Below are positions 1-5,478 of a stretch of DNA of 21,509 nt, one piece after another. Origin of the DNA: a virus; the IMG/VR virus record IMGVR_UViG_3300017781_000172, positions 1 to 21,509 of that record, one strand, 5' to 3'. The translations under genes were made by a program, and so were the position numbers. The first letter of the stretch is position 1. Every line of letters starts with the position of its first letter. The notes under the pieces are model-generated. The model was not told the DNA's origin, searched no databases, and saw only the letters and a list, made by a program, of their open reading frames with translations.

Positions 1-115
1 ATACCTGCCATGCATTGTTGTATGCAGTCTCTAATAAAATTGCATCTAACTGCATTTGTTCTATTTCCGTCAAACCATTTGACTCTTCATTGTGATCATC
101 TTCCCAATTTCCCAT
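1..115 (-). CDS. N-terminal fragment of an unknown protein, runs off the window
   Basis: Read leftward from an ATG at 115, this frame stays open to the window edge and gives about 38 residues beginning MGNWEDDHNEE. The visible part is acidic and hydrophilic, with a likely helix (TEIEQMQLDAILLETAY) and no recognisable domain. The start has no Shine-Dalgarno sequence; the leader is A/T-rich, as at most starts here. It is divergent from the + strand gene at 351, so the 235-nt gap must serve both directions. Function unknown. The stable acidic, helix-forming composition supports a real gene, but only the first third or less of a normal protein is seen. Confidence 0.6.
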   Translation of the reverse strand, partial: MGNWEDDHNEESNGLTEIEQMQLDAILLETAYNNAWQV

Positions 116-350
116 GTTATATATTTAGTTAGTAACTCTTCTATAAGAACAATATAGTCATTTTTAAGATTTTATAAAAGTAATTCTTTTACTAATATTG
201 CCCCACCGGATATAAAAAAATTTTTTCCCCCACCAAAAAGTTGTGTGTTTTGCGTGCTTGAGATGTACTATGGTTCTGCTCCCCAGCTATAAAGTGTGGC
301 AGGGATACCCCCGTAAGCAATCCACAACAAATTAATAAAATATAATAATT
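116..350. promoter_or_regulatory. Divergent intergenic control region with A-tract and leader hairpin
   Basis: This non-coding gap separates two divergent genes. It holds two CCCCACC direct repeats (201-207 and 228-234) on either side of a symmetrical A-tract/T-tract (214-226), a pattern expected to bend DNA. Nearer the + strand gene, TGTGG (295-299) can pair with CCACA (322-326) around an inner GGG-ATA-CCC hairpin. The sequence TCTGCTCC-nn-AGCTATA (275-291) recurs at 785-801. No convincing TAnnTTTG promoter core was found on either strand, so promoters are inferred from gene orientation only. Confidence 0.45.
275..291 (+). repeat. Direct repeat, copy 1 (partner at 785-801)
   Basis: TCTGCTCC, two variable bases, then AGCTATA. 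The same blocks with the same spacing occur 510 bp downstream at 785-801. The repeat is too short to be a mobile element. It could be a protein-binding site in the two non-coding regions. Confidence 0.4.
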
Positions 351-683
351 ATGAGTGTATTCTTTAGAAAACTAAGAATTAATGATAAGACTAATACAGC
401 AACTATCATTGTAACAGACAAGCCTGTGTCAACATCAAAGAGAGAAATCAATGGTGTCAAAGTAGGAGTAAGAACTAGTAGTAATATAACTTTCGGTGTG
501 CTATCTCTTATAGACCCTGAAACAAACAAAGTCATGAGTGCAAAGCATCCTGATATATTAAAACTACAACAGACATTAAACCAAGGTGATGAAATGCCAG
601 GGTTTGCATTAAATGGTGGACCTGTAGTAGACTTAAACACAGGTGAAGAAACTAACCTAGTTTGGGCAGGACCAGCTAACTAG
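351..683 (+). CDS. Small conserved phage protein of unknown function
   Basis: A 110-residue protein starting MSVFFRKLRIND. The N-terminal half looks like beta strands (TATIIVTDKPV, ITFGVLSLID). The C-terminal half has KHPDILKLQQTL followed by GDEMPGFAL and ends with a short 'V-D-x-x-T-G-E' turn and LVWAG. No signal peptide, membrane segment or catalytic motif is visible. It has its own leader (AATT-ATG start) and is followed by a strong terminator, so it is probably expressed alone, which is typical of an abundant small phage protein. The tone of the sequence resembles small proteins found with Bacteroidota phage replication genes, but I cannot assign a function. A nucleic-acid-binding role is only a guess. 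Confidence 0.75.
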   Translation: MSVFFRKLRINDKTNTATIIVTDKPVSTSKREINGVKVGVRTSSNITFGVLSLIDPETNKVMSAKHPDILKLQQTLNQGDEMPGFALNGGPVVDLNTGEETNLVWAGPAN

Positions 684-698
684 ATTGAGAACAATAAG

Positions 699-726
699 CA
701 AGAGAGTGTAATAGCTCTCTTGTTTG
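699..726 (+). terminator. Intrinsic terminator after the 351-683 gene
   Basis: CAAGAGAG (699-706) pairs perfectly with CTCTCTTG (715-722) around an 8-nt loop. A T-rich tail (TTTGTTTA) follows. It lies 16 nt after the stop codon of the upstream gene and fits a Rho-independent terminator. Confidence 0.75.
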
Positions 727-784
727 TTTAAATAGAGTCAGAATAACTGTAGTTACTGCTATCTGCTCTAACATTTTACTATAA

Positions 785-801
785 TCTGCTCCATAGCTAT
801 A
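785..801 (+). repeat. Direct repeat, copy 2 (partner at 275-291)
   Basis: Matches copy 1 at 15 of 17 positions (TCTGCTCC-AT-AGCTATA against TCTGCTCC-CC-AGCTATA). A related TCTGCTC also occurs at 763-769. Copy 1 is in the leader of the 351 gene; copy 2 opens the long non-coding stretch. Confidence 0.4.
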
Positions 802-1084
802 GTTTGTAGTATTAAACTCAATTATATGTGGTAAAAATTAATATTTGTGTGTGTCACACTAAAGATGACCTCACATATCCACTAATTACCACTATTTACC
901 ACATTAAAATAATAGTTACTGCTAATAATATAAATATAGCTAACGCTACAACAAGCGTAACTATTACACTCAACAATACAACAATGGTAGTCTTTGTCTC
1001 TTCCTCTATAGGATAATAGGCATAGTACCCGAAATCTTATCAAAATAAAGAATAGTATAAACATAGACGTGCACTCTATGCCAG

Positions 1085-1109
1085 GAAGTGTTCTGCAAAG
1101 CAGAGCTTC
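1085..1109 (+). other. Two-part hairpin
   Basis: GAAG (1085-1088) pairs with CTTC (1106-1109), and inside it TCTGC (1092-1096) pairs with GCAGA (1100-1104) around an AAA loop. The two stems are separated by a small asymmetric internal loop. No T-run follows, so it does not look like a terminator. It may be part of the structured RNA region that continues to 1274. Confidence 0.4.
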
Positions 1110-1134
1110 AACAAAAAGTCATATAATTCCCAGA

Positions 1135-1155
1135 TAGTCAGAGGAGGTTTGACTA
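1135..1155 (+). other. Hairpin with a GAGGAGG loop
   Basis: TAGTCA (1135-1140) pairs perfectly with TGACTA (1150-1155). The 9-nt loop is GAGGAGGTT, the most Shine-Dalgarno-like sequence in the window, yet no ATG follows at ribosome-binding distance. The loop may therefore be a contact site for another RNA rather than a ribosome-binding site. Confidence 0.35.
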
Positions 1156-1170
1156 CTATTCTTATAACAC

Positions 1171-1189
1171 ACACTAATCAAATATACAA
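1171..1189 (+). repeat. Leader-type direct repeat, copy 1
   Basis: ACACTAATCAAATATACAA is repeated at 1286-1304 with one mismatch. The two copies flank a 96-nt element that contains the 15-bp stem. Shorter versions precede the LRR gene (ACACTAACCAAT, from 1482) and the membrane protein gene (CACTAATCAA, 2142-2151). Confidence 0.55.
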
Positions 1190-1274
1190 AGTAAGGAAAG
1201 AGACCGAGAACTCATTAAAACACCAGTACTGTGCACAAGTGTCTGCCAACGGCGTTGGATTTCCTTATTTTGTA
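1185..1274 (+). ncRNA. Likely structured RNA (leader element or small RNA)
   Basis: TACAAAGTAAGGAAA (1185-1199) pairs over 15 bp, with one G-U, with TTTCCTTATTTTGTA (1260-1274). The 60-nt interior can form at least one clear hairpin, CCAAC-GGC-GTTGG (1246-1258), and a weaker one closed by ACAC (1220-1223) and GTGT (1239-1242). The result is a multibranched fold on a long closing stem. It ends 38 nt before the lipoprotein start. I do not recognise it as a known riboswitch or ribozyme class. It could be a cis-regulatory leader, a processed small RNA, or (through its 3' TTATTTTGTATTTT) a terminator with a large loop. Confidence 0.4.
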
Positions 1275-1285
1275 TTTTAAAACAT

Positions 1286-1304
1286 ACACTAATCAAATAA
1301 ACAA
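1286..1304 (+). repeat. Leader-type direct repeat, copy 2
   Basis: ACACTAATCAAATAAACAA, 18 of 19 identical to 1171-1189 and placed 9 nt before the lipoprotein ATG. In this position it acts as the gene's A-rich 5' leader. That suggests copy 1 was also a leader, now separated from a start codon by the structured element. Confidence 0.55.
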
Positions 1305-1312
1305 TAACAATT

Positions 1313-1477
1313 ATGAAAAAGTATCTAATATTACTTTGCTTCCTCTTTATAGGGGGACCAATGATGACATCATGTAGCAGTTCAAGAGGATCTGGCTATT
1401 GTAAGAGTAAAGGCAGAGATTATAAACCGGCTAAGTGCTGGAATGCTAAGAAACAAAAATACGTAAGATGTCACTAA
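1313..1477 (+). CDS. Small lipoprotein with signal peptide
   Basis: A 54-residue protein. MKKYLILLCFLFIGGPMMTSC is a textbook lipoprotein signal: two lysines, a hydrophobic core, then a lipobox-like MTS followed by Cys21. After cleavage and lipidation only about 34 residues remain. These are Ser/Gly-rich at first, then Lys/Arg-rich with four cysteines (C21 included), enough for one disulfide pair or a metal site. The start has an AATT-ATG context and the repeated ACACTAATCAAAT leader. It opens a cassette of three exported or membrane proteins. A small phage lipoprotein could act in superinfection exclusion or inhibit a host envelope receptor (inference). No homologous family is recognised. 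Confidence 0.75.
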   Translation: MKKYLILLCFLFIGGPMMTSCSSSRGSGYCKSKGRDYKPAKCWNAKKQKYVRCH

Positions 1478-1506
1478 AATAACACTAACCAATAATAACA
1501 ACTATT

Positions 1507-2139
1507 ATGAAACAACTACTAATTATCTTATTCATGCCATTAATATCTATGGCACAACAACAAACCTATGTACCAGATGATAACTTTGAGGCTGCCTTAG
1601 AGTATATGGGTATAGGTAACGGCATACCAAATGATGACTATGTTCACACATATAACATAAGTGATATACAATCATTAAATATTACAAATCAAGGTATATC
1701 TGACTTAACAGGTATAGAAGACTTCCTTAGCTTAGTAAGTCTACATGTTCAGTTAAACCAATTATCAAGTATAGATCTCAGTAATAATACAGCTTTAAAG
1801 TTTTTATATATTAGTGACAACCAGCTTACACAACTTGATATAAGCAATAATCCTGTGATAGAACTCATTTATGCATTTAACAATCCAGGCTTGGAATGTA
1901 TAAATGTGTATGATATAACTCAAGCAAATGATTGGCCTGCTGGTCAAATTATTCTTGATAATAACCAATACTTCAGTGAATCGTGCATGTTAACAGATGT
2001 ATCAGAGACATATCAGTATAGAAAAGTCGTGAAGATAATAGATCTATGGGGTAGAGATGTAATCACATCTAATCAACCTGTGTTCTTTATCTATGATGAT
2101 GGAAGCGTAGAAAGAAAAATAATAATAAACAATAACTAA
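1507..2139 (+). CDS. Secreted leucine-rich-repeat protein with type IX secretion-like C-terminal tail
   Basis: A 210-residue protein. Residues 1-16 form a signal peptide (cleavage likely after SMA). Residues 20-60 match the start typical of flavobacterial LRR proteins (YVPDDNFEAAL). Residues 60-125 hold short LRR units with the N-x-L-x-x-(I/L)-D-(L/I)-S-N-N pattern. Residues about 171-208 (KVVKIIDLWGRDV ... FFIYDDGSVERKI) resemble the C-terminal sorting tail used by the Bacteroidota type IX secretion system. If so, the protein is exported through the host Sec system and anchored or released at the cell surface. This is a host-type protein, probably captured by the phage. A role in altering the infected cell's surface or neighbours is inferred. 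LRR and tail assignments are strong; the role is unknown. Confidence 0.85.
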   Translation: MKQLLIILFMPLISMAQQQTYVPDDNFEAALEYMGIGNGIPNDDYVHTYNISDIQSLNITNQGISDLTGIEDFLSLVSLHVQLNQLSSIDLSNNTALKFLYISDNQLTQLDISNNPVIELIYAFNNPGLECINVYDITQANDWPAGQIILDNNQYFSESCMLTDVSETYQYRKVVKIIDLWGRDVITSNQPVFFIYDDGSVERKIIINNN

Positions 2140-2151
2140 ATCACTAATCAA

Positions 2152-2487
2152 ATGAAAAACCTAATTAAAGTTTCAATCAAATTACTATTCGTAGTAATAC
2201 TACCAATCTTAATAACAATTAGTGTTGTTTATCTCCTGAAAGATAGCTCTGCCTATAATGGTGGAGCTGTCTCTTGGGTTTTAGCAATAACACTACTACT
2301 ATGCATATATGGTAATGCCATTATGTATCTAGGATGGATGAGTAAAACATCTATCGTACCTAAAGTATCACTTCAGTTCTTACCAGTCTTTGGATTTGCA
2401 ATAGCATATGATAATATAGATAAATGGATACTTATACTACCGTTTTGTTCTATAGAGTTCAAAAGAAAAGATAGAAATGAATTATAA
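2152..2487 (+). CDS. Small multi-pass membrane protein
   Basis: A 111-residue protein with a Lys-rich start (MKNLIKVSIK), a first membrane segment at about 11-29 (LLFVVILPILITISVVYLL), a second at about 42-65 (WVLAITLLLCIYGNAIMYLGW) and a possible third at about 77-98. It ends in a charged tail (FKRKDRNEL). The start lies directly after a CACTAATCAA leader repeat, 12 nt after the LRR gene stop, so both are probably on one transcript. It could be an inner-membrane superinfection-exclusion, holin-like or transport-modifying protein. The late-gene context needed for a holin is absent. Function unknown. Confidence 0.75.
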   Translation: MKNLIKVSIKLLFVVILPILITISVVYLLKDSSAYNGGAVSWVLAITLLLCIYGNAIMYLGWMSKTSIVPKVSLQFLPVFGFAIAYDNIDKWILILPFCSIEFKRKDRNEL

Positions 2488-2572
2488 AAGTCTCATGAGT
2501 GAGGTACTAACAACACCAGTATTATTATAGTTAGTAATAACACTAGTAGTTAGGCCTTGTCAATATTATACT

Positions 2573-2618
2573 ATGCAGGTGAGTTTGTTTTCATAATAAC
2601 TTGTTTGCTCACCTGCAT
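2573..2618. repeat. Perfect 11-bp inverted repeat
   Basis: ATGCAGGTGAG (2573-2583) and CTCACCTGCAT (2608-2618) are perfect reverse complements separated by 24 nt. The stem is too GC-balanced and the loop too large for an ordinary terminator, and no T-run follows on either side. It lies 23 nt before the start of the 2642 gene, in the 154-nt gap after the envelope cassette. An operator for a dimeric repressor or a leader RNA hairpin both fit. Confidence 0.55.
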
Positions 2619-2641
2619 GTATAATTCTAAAAATAAATTAA

Positions 2642-3148
2642 ATGTCAGATACATACACAATAAGCAAAGACGTGATAAATACTATCTTTAATGAGGTAGT
2701 ATCAGAAGAAGCGGTCTTAGAGAAAAAAAATACTAAACATATTAGCTCAATACTATTAAATGAATTAAGTGACACTACAATAGAAACTATAATTCACCTA
2801 ATGTTAACTAATAAAGAATATAAACCTCTTAAAATAGGAGACTATGTAAGAGTTAAACCACCAACATATCATAAAGGATCAGAATATGAGCCTGATATAC
2901 TTGATGACTTAGGATTACTACCTAAAGAAACAGATTATGTCTATGGTATAGTAATGGGTGATACATCTTGGTCATCAGATAAACCATTTAATCCTTTTTA
3001 TGTAAGGCTTAAGGTCAATCTTTTGTATCATGATAGTAATAAGAAGTTAAAAGAACATGAACATGAGGTTAATCCTTTATCCTGTACAAGGGTAAACAAA
3101 GGGTCTATCTCATATTTTAAAACCAATAAAGAAAGTCAAGATGCCTAA
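2642..3148 (+). CDS. Unknown protein, possible small beta-barrel domain
   Basis: A 168-residue protein. Residues 1-60 are helical and acidic (ISKDVINTIFNEVVSEEAVLE). The middle, residues about 60-75, has a short beta-rich stretch (PLKIGDYVRVKPP) that recalls the entry strand of SH3-like or KOW folds. A further strand-rich part follows around residues 98-127 (YVYGIVMGDTSW, PFYVRLKV). No catalytic motif, signal peptide or membrane segment is seen. It overlaps the next gene by 8 nt, so it is translationally linked to it. It opens a run of small genes after the inverted repeat. Function not recognised. Confidence 0.75.
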   Translation: MSDTYTISKDVINTIFNEVVSEEAVLEKKNTKHISSILLNELSDTTIETIIHLMLTNKEYKPLKIGDYVRVKPPTYHKGSEYEPDILDDLGLLPKETDYVYGIVMGDTSWSSDKPFNPFYVRLKVNLLYHDSNKKLKEHEHEVNPLSCTRVNKGSISYFKTNKESQDA

Positions 3149-3329
3149 AATAAATATAGAAACAATCAAAGAAGAGTATAACCTCTATAGAAAATCAGGC
3201 AAAGAGACTGGATTTGGAGAATATATGAATACTAAATATAATCTTGTTGATGTAGAGCTTGTAAAAGAGCTAGATAACAACATGGCTATGTTAAGAATAC
3301 TAAAGGATTATGTCATGGAAAGACAATAG
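3141..3329 (+). CDS. Small unknown helical protein
   Basis: A 62-residue protein starting MPKINIETIKEEYN. It appears entirely alpha-helical and charged, with KSGKETGFGEYMNTKYNL in the middle. Both ends overlap neighbours (8 nt with the gene before, 20 nt with the gene after), which is typical of a translationally coupled phage operon and is the best support for its being real. Function unknown. Confidence 0.6.
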   Translation: MPKINIETIKEEYNLYRKSGKETGFGEYMNTKYNLVDVELVKELDNNMAMLRILKDYVMERQ

Positions 3330-3567
3330 TAAAAGATTTGGTATAGTTAAACACCAAGTTATGACAGATCCAGCTGTATCAGTATCAGCTAAGGCTTTAT
3401 ATGCCTTATTATGTTGTTATGCTAATAAAGAAAGACAATGTTGGCCTTCTATTAGTAGACTAGCTGATGAACTTGACTCAGGTCAATCTAGTGTAAATAG
3501 ATGGATAAAAGAGTTAAAACAACATAAATATATACAAAGAGTGGGTAGAAAGCTAACAATTTTATAA
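3310..3567 (+). CDS. Winged-helix DNA-binding protein (HTH_36-like)
   Basis: An 85-residue protein with one helix-turn-helix domain of the kind found in phage and plasmid replication initiators. It shows a 'D-P-A-V-S-V-S-A-K-A-L-Y-A-L-L' entry helix (20-34), a turn with CWPSISRLADEL (44-55), a recognition helix (SSVNRWIKELKQ, 60-71) and a wing start (KYIQRVGR). The start at 3310 overlaps the previous gene by 20 nt. HTH_36 domains usually sit at the N-terminus of longer proteins. Here it ends just after the wing, and a perfect 7-bp inverted repeat straddles the stop codon. It may be a stand-alone regulator or a shortened initiator. Confidence 0.8.
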   Translation: MSWKDNSKRFGIVKHQVMTDPAVSVSAKALYALLCCYANKERQCWPSISRLADELDSGQSSVNRWIKELKQHKYIQRVGRKLTIL

Positions 3568-3577
3568 AGCGTTAGCT
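3551..3577. repeat. Inverted repeat across the end of the winged-helix gene
   Basis: AGCTAAC (3551-3557) pairs with GTTAGCT (3571-3577) around a 13-nt loop that contains the TAA stop (3565-3567). No T-run follows immediately. It could be a weak terminator, an mRNA 3' end stabiliser, or an autoregulatory site for the HTH protein it adjoins. Confidence 0.4.
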
Positions 3578-3674
3578 ATTATACTGCACTTTATTTTAAG
3601 AGTTTGATTAAATAGATCTAATTAGACTGACTGAATGCTAGTTATATTATTATCTTTACAACAATAAAATAAAG

Positions 3675-3944
3675 ATGATAGTACAACTTCCAAACGGCAG
3701 AATAATAGAATGTTCATTAGAACAATACCTTTCATTAACAGATGAAGAGTATCAGGATCTAAATGGATTAAGCTCTGTATACACCAAGGAAGTGGGTGAT
3801 CCGTTTTACAACAGGTTTGCTAGATCAACTAAAAAGGAAGCAATTGACGCAATAGAACATATTGAAGAGAATGAACCAGCTTTAGATGAACTAACAGCCT
3901 TTGAGAAACTAGAAGACCCGTATTTCCATTCAGATGATATGTAA
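3675..3944 (+). CDS. Small acidic protein of unknown function
   Basis: An 89-residue protein. The first 30 residues are well structured (MIVQLPNGRIIECSLEQYLS followed by LTDEEYQDL), and the remainder is strongly acidic (IEHIEENEPALDEL, ending EDPYFHSDDM). No catalytic or membrane features are present. The N-terminal pattern gives me the impression of a small protein family shared by Bacteroidota phages, but I cannot name a function. Acidic small early proteins often act as protein-protein inhibitors or DNA mimics; that is speculation here. It is preceded by 107 nt with a TATCTTTA element (near TAnnTTTG) 17 nt before the start. Confidence 0.7.
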   Translation: MIVQLPNGRIIECSLEQYLSLTDEEYQDLNGLSSVYTKEVGDPFYNRFARSTKKEAIDAIEHIEENEPALDELTAFEKLEDPYFHSDDM

Positions 3945-3987
3945 ATCATCAATCAATTATTTTATTAATCACTAAATTTTATTAAAA

Positions 3988-4548
3988 ATGCAAAATCAAG
4001 TAAACATCATTGCTGATGACATGGGAAATGTTATCCGCCAGTCAAACACTAACTCAGAATTTGGCTACGTAAGACTACAACAAAGTAGAGCAACCTTTGG
4101 AAGTAATAATTTCTTAAACAAAAAGAATTTATCTACTCTAATACACGGTAAACTAGAAGATTTACAGTCTATGGGCTGGAAAGCTGATCAAGTACTACCT
4201 GGTAAGATCCAAGTAAGAGAGCAATTAGAGCCATTTAGTTCTAATGATCCTGACAGAGATCTTAAAATGGCTGGAGATACAGAAATAGTATGCTGTGTAG
4301 ATGGTCAACCTATTTATAGGAAAACATTCTTTATGCCAGATGTAAATGCACAGGATGTATTATTAGCTCACACTAATGGAGATGCTATTAGAGAAGCTAA
4401 CGGGTCTATTATGTCAAATGCAGACGTTAAAAAAGCTACGTCAGCACAAGCATTTGGAATTAATGTAGATGAGAAAGTAGAGGAAGTAGTTAATGAAGTA
4501 GAAGAAGAAGTTGAATTAGAAGAAGCCGTTGAGGATTTCACACTCTAA
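3988..4548 (+). CDS. Conserved phage protein with long acidic tail, possibly ssDNA-binding
   Basis: A 186-residue protein. Residues 1-150 form a compact alpha/beta domain with LPGKIQVREQLEPF, LKMAGDTEIVCCVDGQPIYRKTF and HTNGDAI blocks. Residues about 158-186 are a run of Glu/Val/Asp ending VEDFTL. An acidic tail with a terminal aromatic/hydrophobic patch is the hallmark of SSB-type partner-docking tails, and the SSB-like protein at 12186-12860 ends similarly (DDFDL). The gene has its own leader and is followed by a small hairpin, so it is probably strongly expressed. A single-strand binding or replication-accessory role is inferred from the tail only; no OB-fold motif is certain. Confidence 0.7.
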   Translation: MQNQVNIIADDMGNVIRQSNTNSEFGYVRLQQSRATFGSNNFLNKKNLSTLIHGKLEDLQSMGWKADQVLPGKIQVREQLEPFSSNDPDRDLKMAGDTEIVCCVDGQPIYRKTFFMPDVNAQDVLLAHTNGDAIREANGSIMSNADVKKATSAQAFGINVDEKVEEVVNEVEEEVELEEAVEDFTL

Positions 4549-4577
4549 CTAAAGATTTCTAAAGAATGCATAAAGGT

Positions 4578-4595
4578 TAACCCATCAGAGGGTTA
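4578..4595 (+). terminator. Weak terminator-like hairpin
   Basis: TAACCC (4578-4583) pairs with GGGTTA (4590-4595) around a 6-nt loop, 30 nt after the stop of the 3988 gene. The following sequence (TTAAATG) is only moderately T-rich, so termination is likely partial. Confidence 0.4.
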
Positions 4596-4612
4596 TTAAA
4601 TGTGGATCTATT

Positions 4613-4622
4613 TGTGATCACA
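4613..4622. promoter_or_regulatory. Perfect palindrome TGTGATCACA
   Basis: A 10-bp perfect palindrome in the 130-nt gap between two genes. Its half-site TGTGA matches the core of CRP/FNR-family operators, but the spacer between half-sites is absent, so it is not a standard CRP site. It could be an operator for the 4679 operon. Confidence 0.3.
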
Positions 4623-4678
4623 GCCTTTGTTCATTTTTATACTACTAAACTAATTACTAAACTCTAAATAAACACACT

Positions 4679-5221
4679 ATGTTATCTCATGAACAATTAA
4701 AAAAAATCCAATTAAATGACCAAAAATTAAAATTAAGCTTACGCATTGAGCGTTATCAATACTTAGGTATACTAGAAGAATACCAATTACATCCTCCTTC
4801 AGTAATTAACTCCTTTGAATATAGTAAACTAAACCCATATCAGCACTTTTTATTTAAACGTGTACTACATGGTCTTAATGTTTATAAACCTGAAGAAGTT
4901 AAGAAGTTACACTGGGACAAGAAAAGACGCATTTCAAAAGTTTGGAGACGTGGGCAAAGAGAAATCAATGCTTGGAAGCAAACACTTTGTAATAAGAAAA
5001 TAAATGCGTATTTTAGAAAAACATTTAAAGACTCTAAATTAGCACAGTATATAGCAAGTATACCTGCAGAAGAAACTTTAGATGATTACAATAACACTAT
5101 GACTTTCAAAGAATTAGGTATAAAATATGAAGATGTGATACTAAAATTCATGTCTTTAGGGTTATTACCTAATAACTTCTTTACAATAAAACCAAATGAG
5201 TATCAGAAAAGTCTCAAGTAA
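4679..5221 (+). CDS. Unknown basic protein
   Basis: A 180-residue basic protein, mainly helical. The middle is rich in Lys/Arg/Trp (KKLHWDKKRRISKVWRRGQ around residues 75-95, then INAWKQTL), suggesting nucleic-acid contact. The C-terminal third (TFKELGIKYEDVILKFM) resembles a small helical domain. No metal-binding or catalytic motif is visible. It has its own A-rich leader after the TGTGATCACA palindrome and overlaps the HNH-type gene that follows by 26 nt, so the two are co-translated and may work together. Function unrecognised. Confidence 0.75.
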   Translation: MLSHEQLKKIQLNDQKLKLSLRIERYQYLGILEEYQLHPPSVINSFEYSKLNPYQHFLFKRVLHGLNVYKPEEVKKLHWDKKRRISKVWRRGQREINAWKQTLCNKKINAYFRKTFKDSKLAQYIASIPAEETLDDYNNTMTFKELGIKYEDVILKFMSLGLLPNNFFTIKPNEYQKSLK

Positions 5222-5465
5222 AATGTCAAAGATAAATGCTGCTTATAGCAAATTGCGTAAGCAGTATTTACAAGACCATCCTATCTGTCATGCTAAGATA
5301 CACAAGTGTTCTTTGCATGCCACAGAAGTTCATCACAAACAAGGCCGTGGAGTGTATCACTTAGATACATCTACATGGCTGCCTGTTTGTAGAAACTGCC
5401 ATAACTGGATAGAAAACAATCCAACTGAATCCTATGAACTAGGATACTCAGCATCAAGATCATAA
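5196..5465 (+). CDS. Small HNH-type zinc-binding nuclease-like protein
   Basis: An 89-residue protein. After a basic N-terminal helix (AAYSKLRKQYL) come a Cys pair (C31, C38), a beta strand and the HNH-type core ATEVHHKQGRG (H47, H48), then WLPVCRNCHNWIENNP with a CxxC pair and His. The order C-x6-C, HH, CxxCH is typical of compact phage HNH proteins. The first His pair would activate water; the cysteines hold zinc. I keep the ATG at 5196 because IRKVSSKMSKINAAYSKLR fits the usual N-terminus of such proteins; an alternative ATG is at 5223. It may act in genome processing or host DNA attack. Sequence alone cannot tell whether it is a homing enzyme. Confidence 0.75.
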   Translation: MSIRKVSSKMSKINAAYSKLRKQYLQDHPICHAKIHKCSLHATEVHHKQGRGVYHLDTSTWLPVCRNCHNWIENNPTESYELGYSASRS

Positions 5466-5478
5466 ATCAAATAATATT

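Larger units (their letters stand above)
727..1312. other. 586-nt stretch without an intact gene; repeats and hairpins
   Basis: No convincing gene was found here. The + strand GTG frame at 828-1016 and the minus ATG frame at 882-1064 look like shadows. A third frame, minus strand 896-1036, reads like a small membrane protein but lacks a start codon (see findings). The first half carries the repeat TAGTTACTGCTA at 750-761 and 913-924. The second half holds three strong hairpins (1085-1109, 1135-1155 and the 15-bp stem 1185-1274) and two copies of a leader-like repeat (1171-1189, 1286-1304). This argues for one or more structured RNAs rather than protein. Confidence 0.5.

Noticed and set aside
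828-1016. 62-codon + strand frame with a GTG start
   Set aside because: Composition is Thr/Asn/Ile-rich with no domain character, and it looks like the complement of the hydrophobic minus-strand frame at 896-1036. No leader typical of the other genes.
882-1064. 60-codon minus-strand ATG frame
   Set aside because: Cys/Tyr/Ser-rich sequence with little protein character; the neighbouring minus frame reads much more like a protein but lacks a start.
1060-1160. A tRNA in the hairpin-rich region
   Set aside because: No T-arm consensus, no acceptor stem and no anticodon arm in correct order could be assembled.
1185-1274. Known self-cleaving ribozyme or riboswitch
   Set aside because: The hammerhead core (CTGATGA ... 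GAAA) is absent and I could not match other known class consensus sequences.
4613-4622. CRP-binding site
   Set aside because: Half-sites TGTGA/TCACA abut without the 6-nt spacer needed for CRP-type binding.
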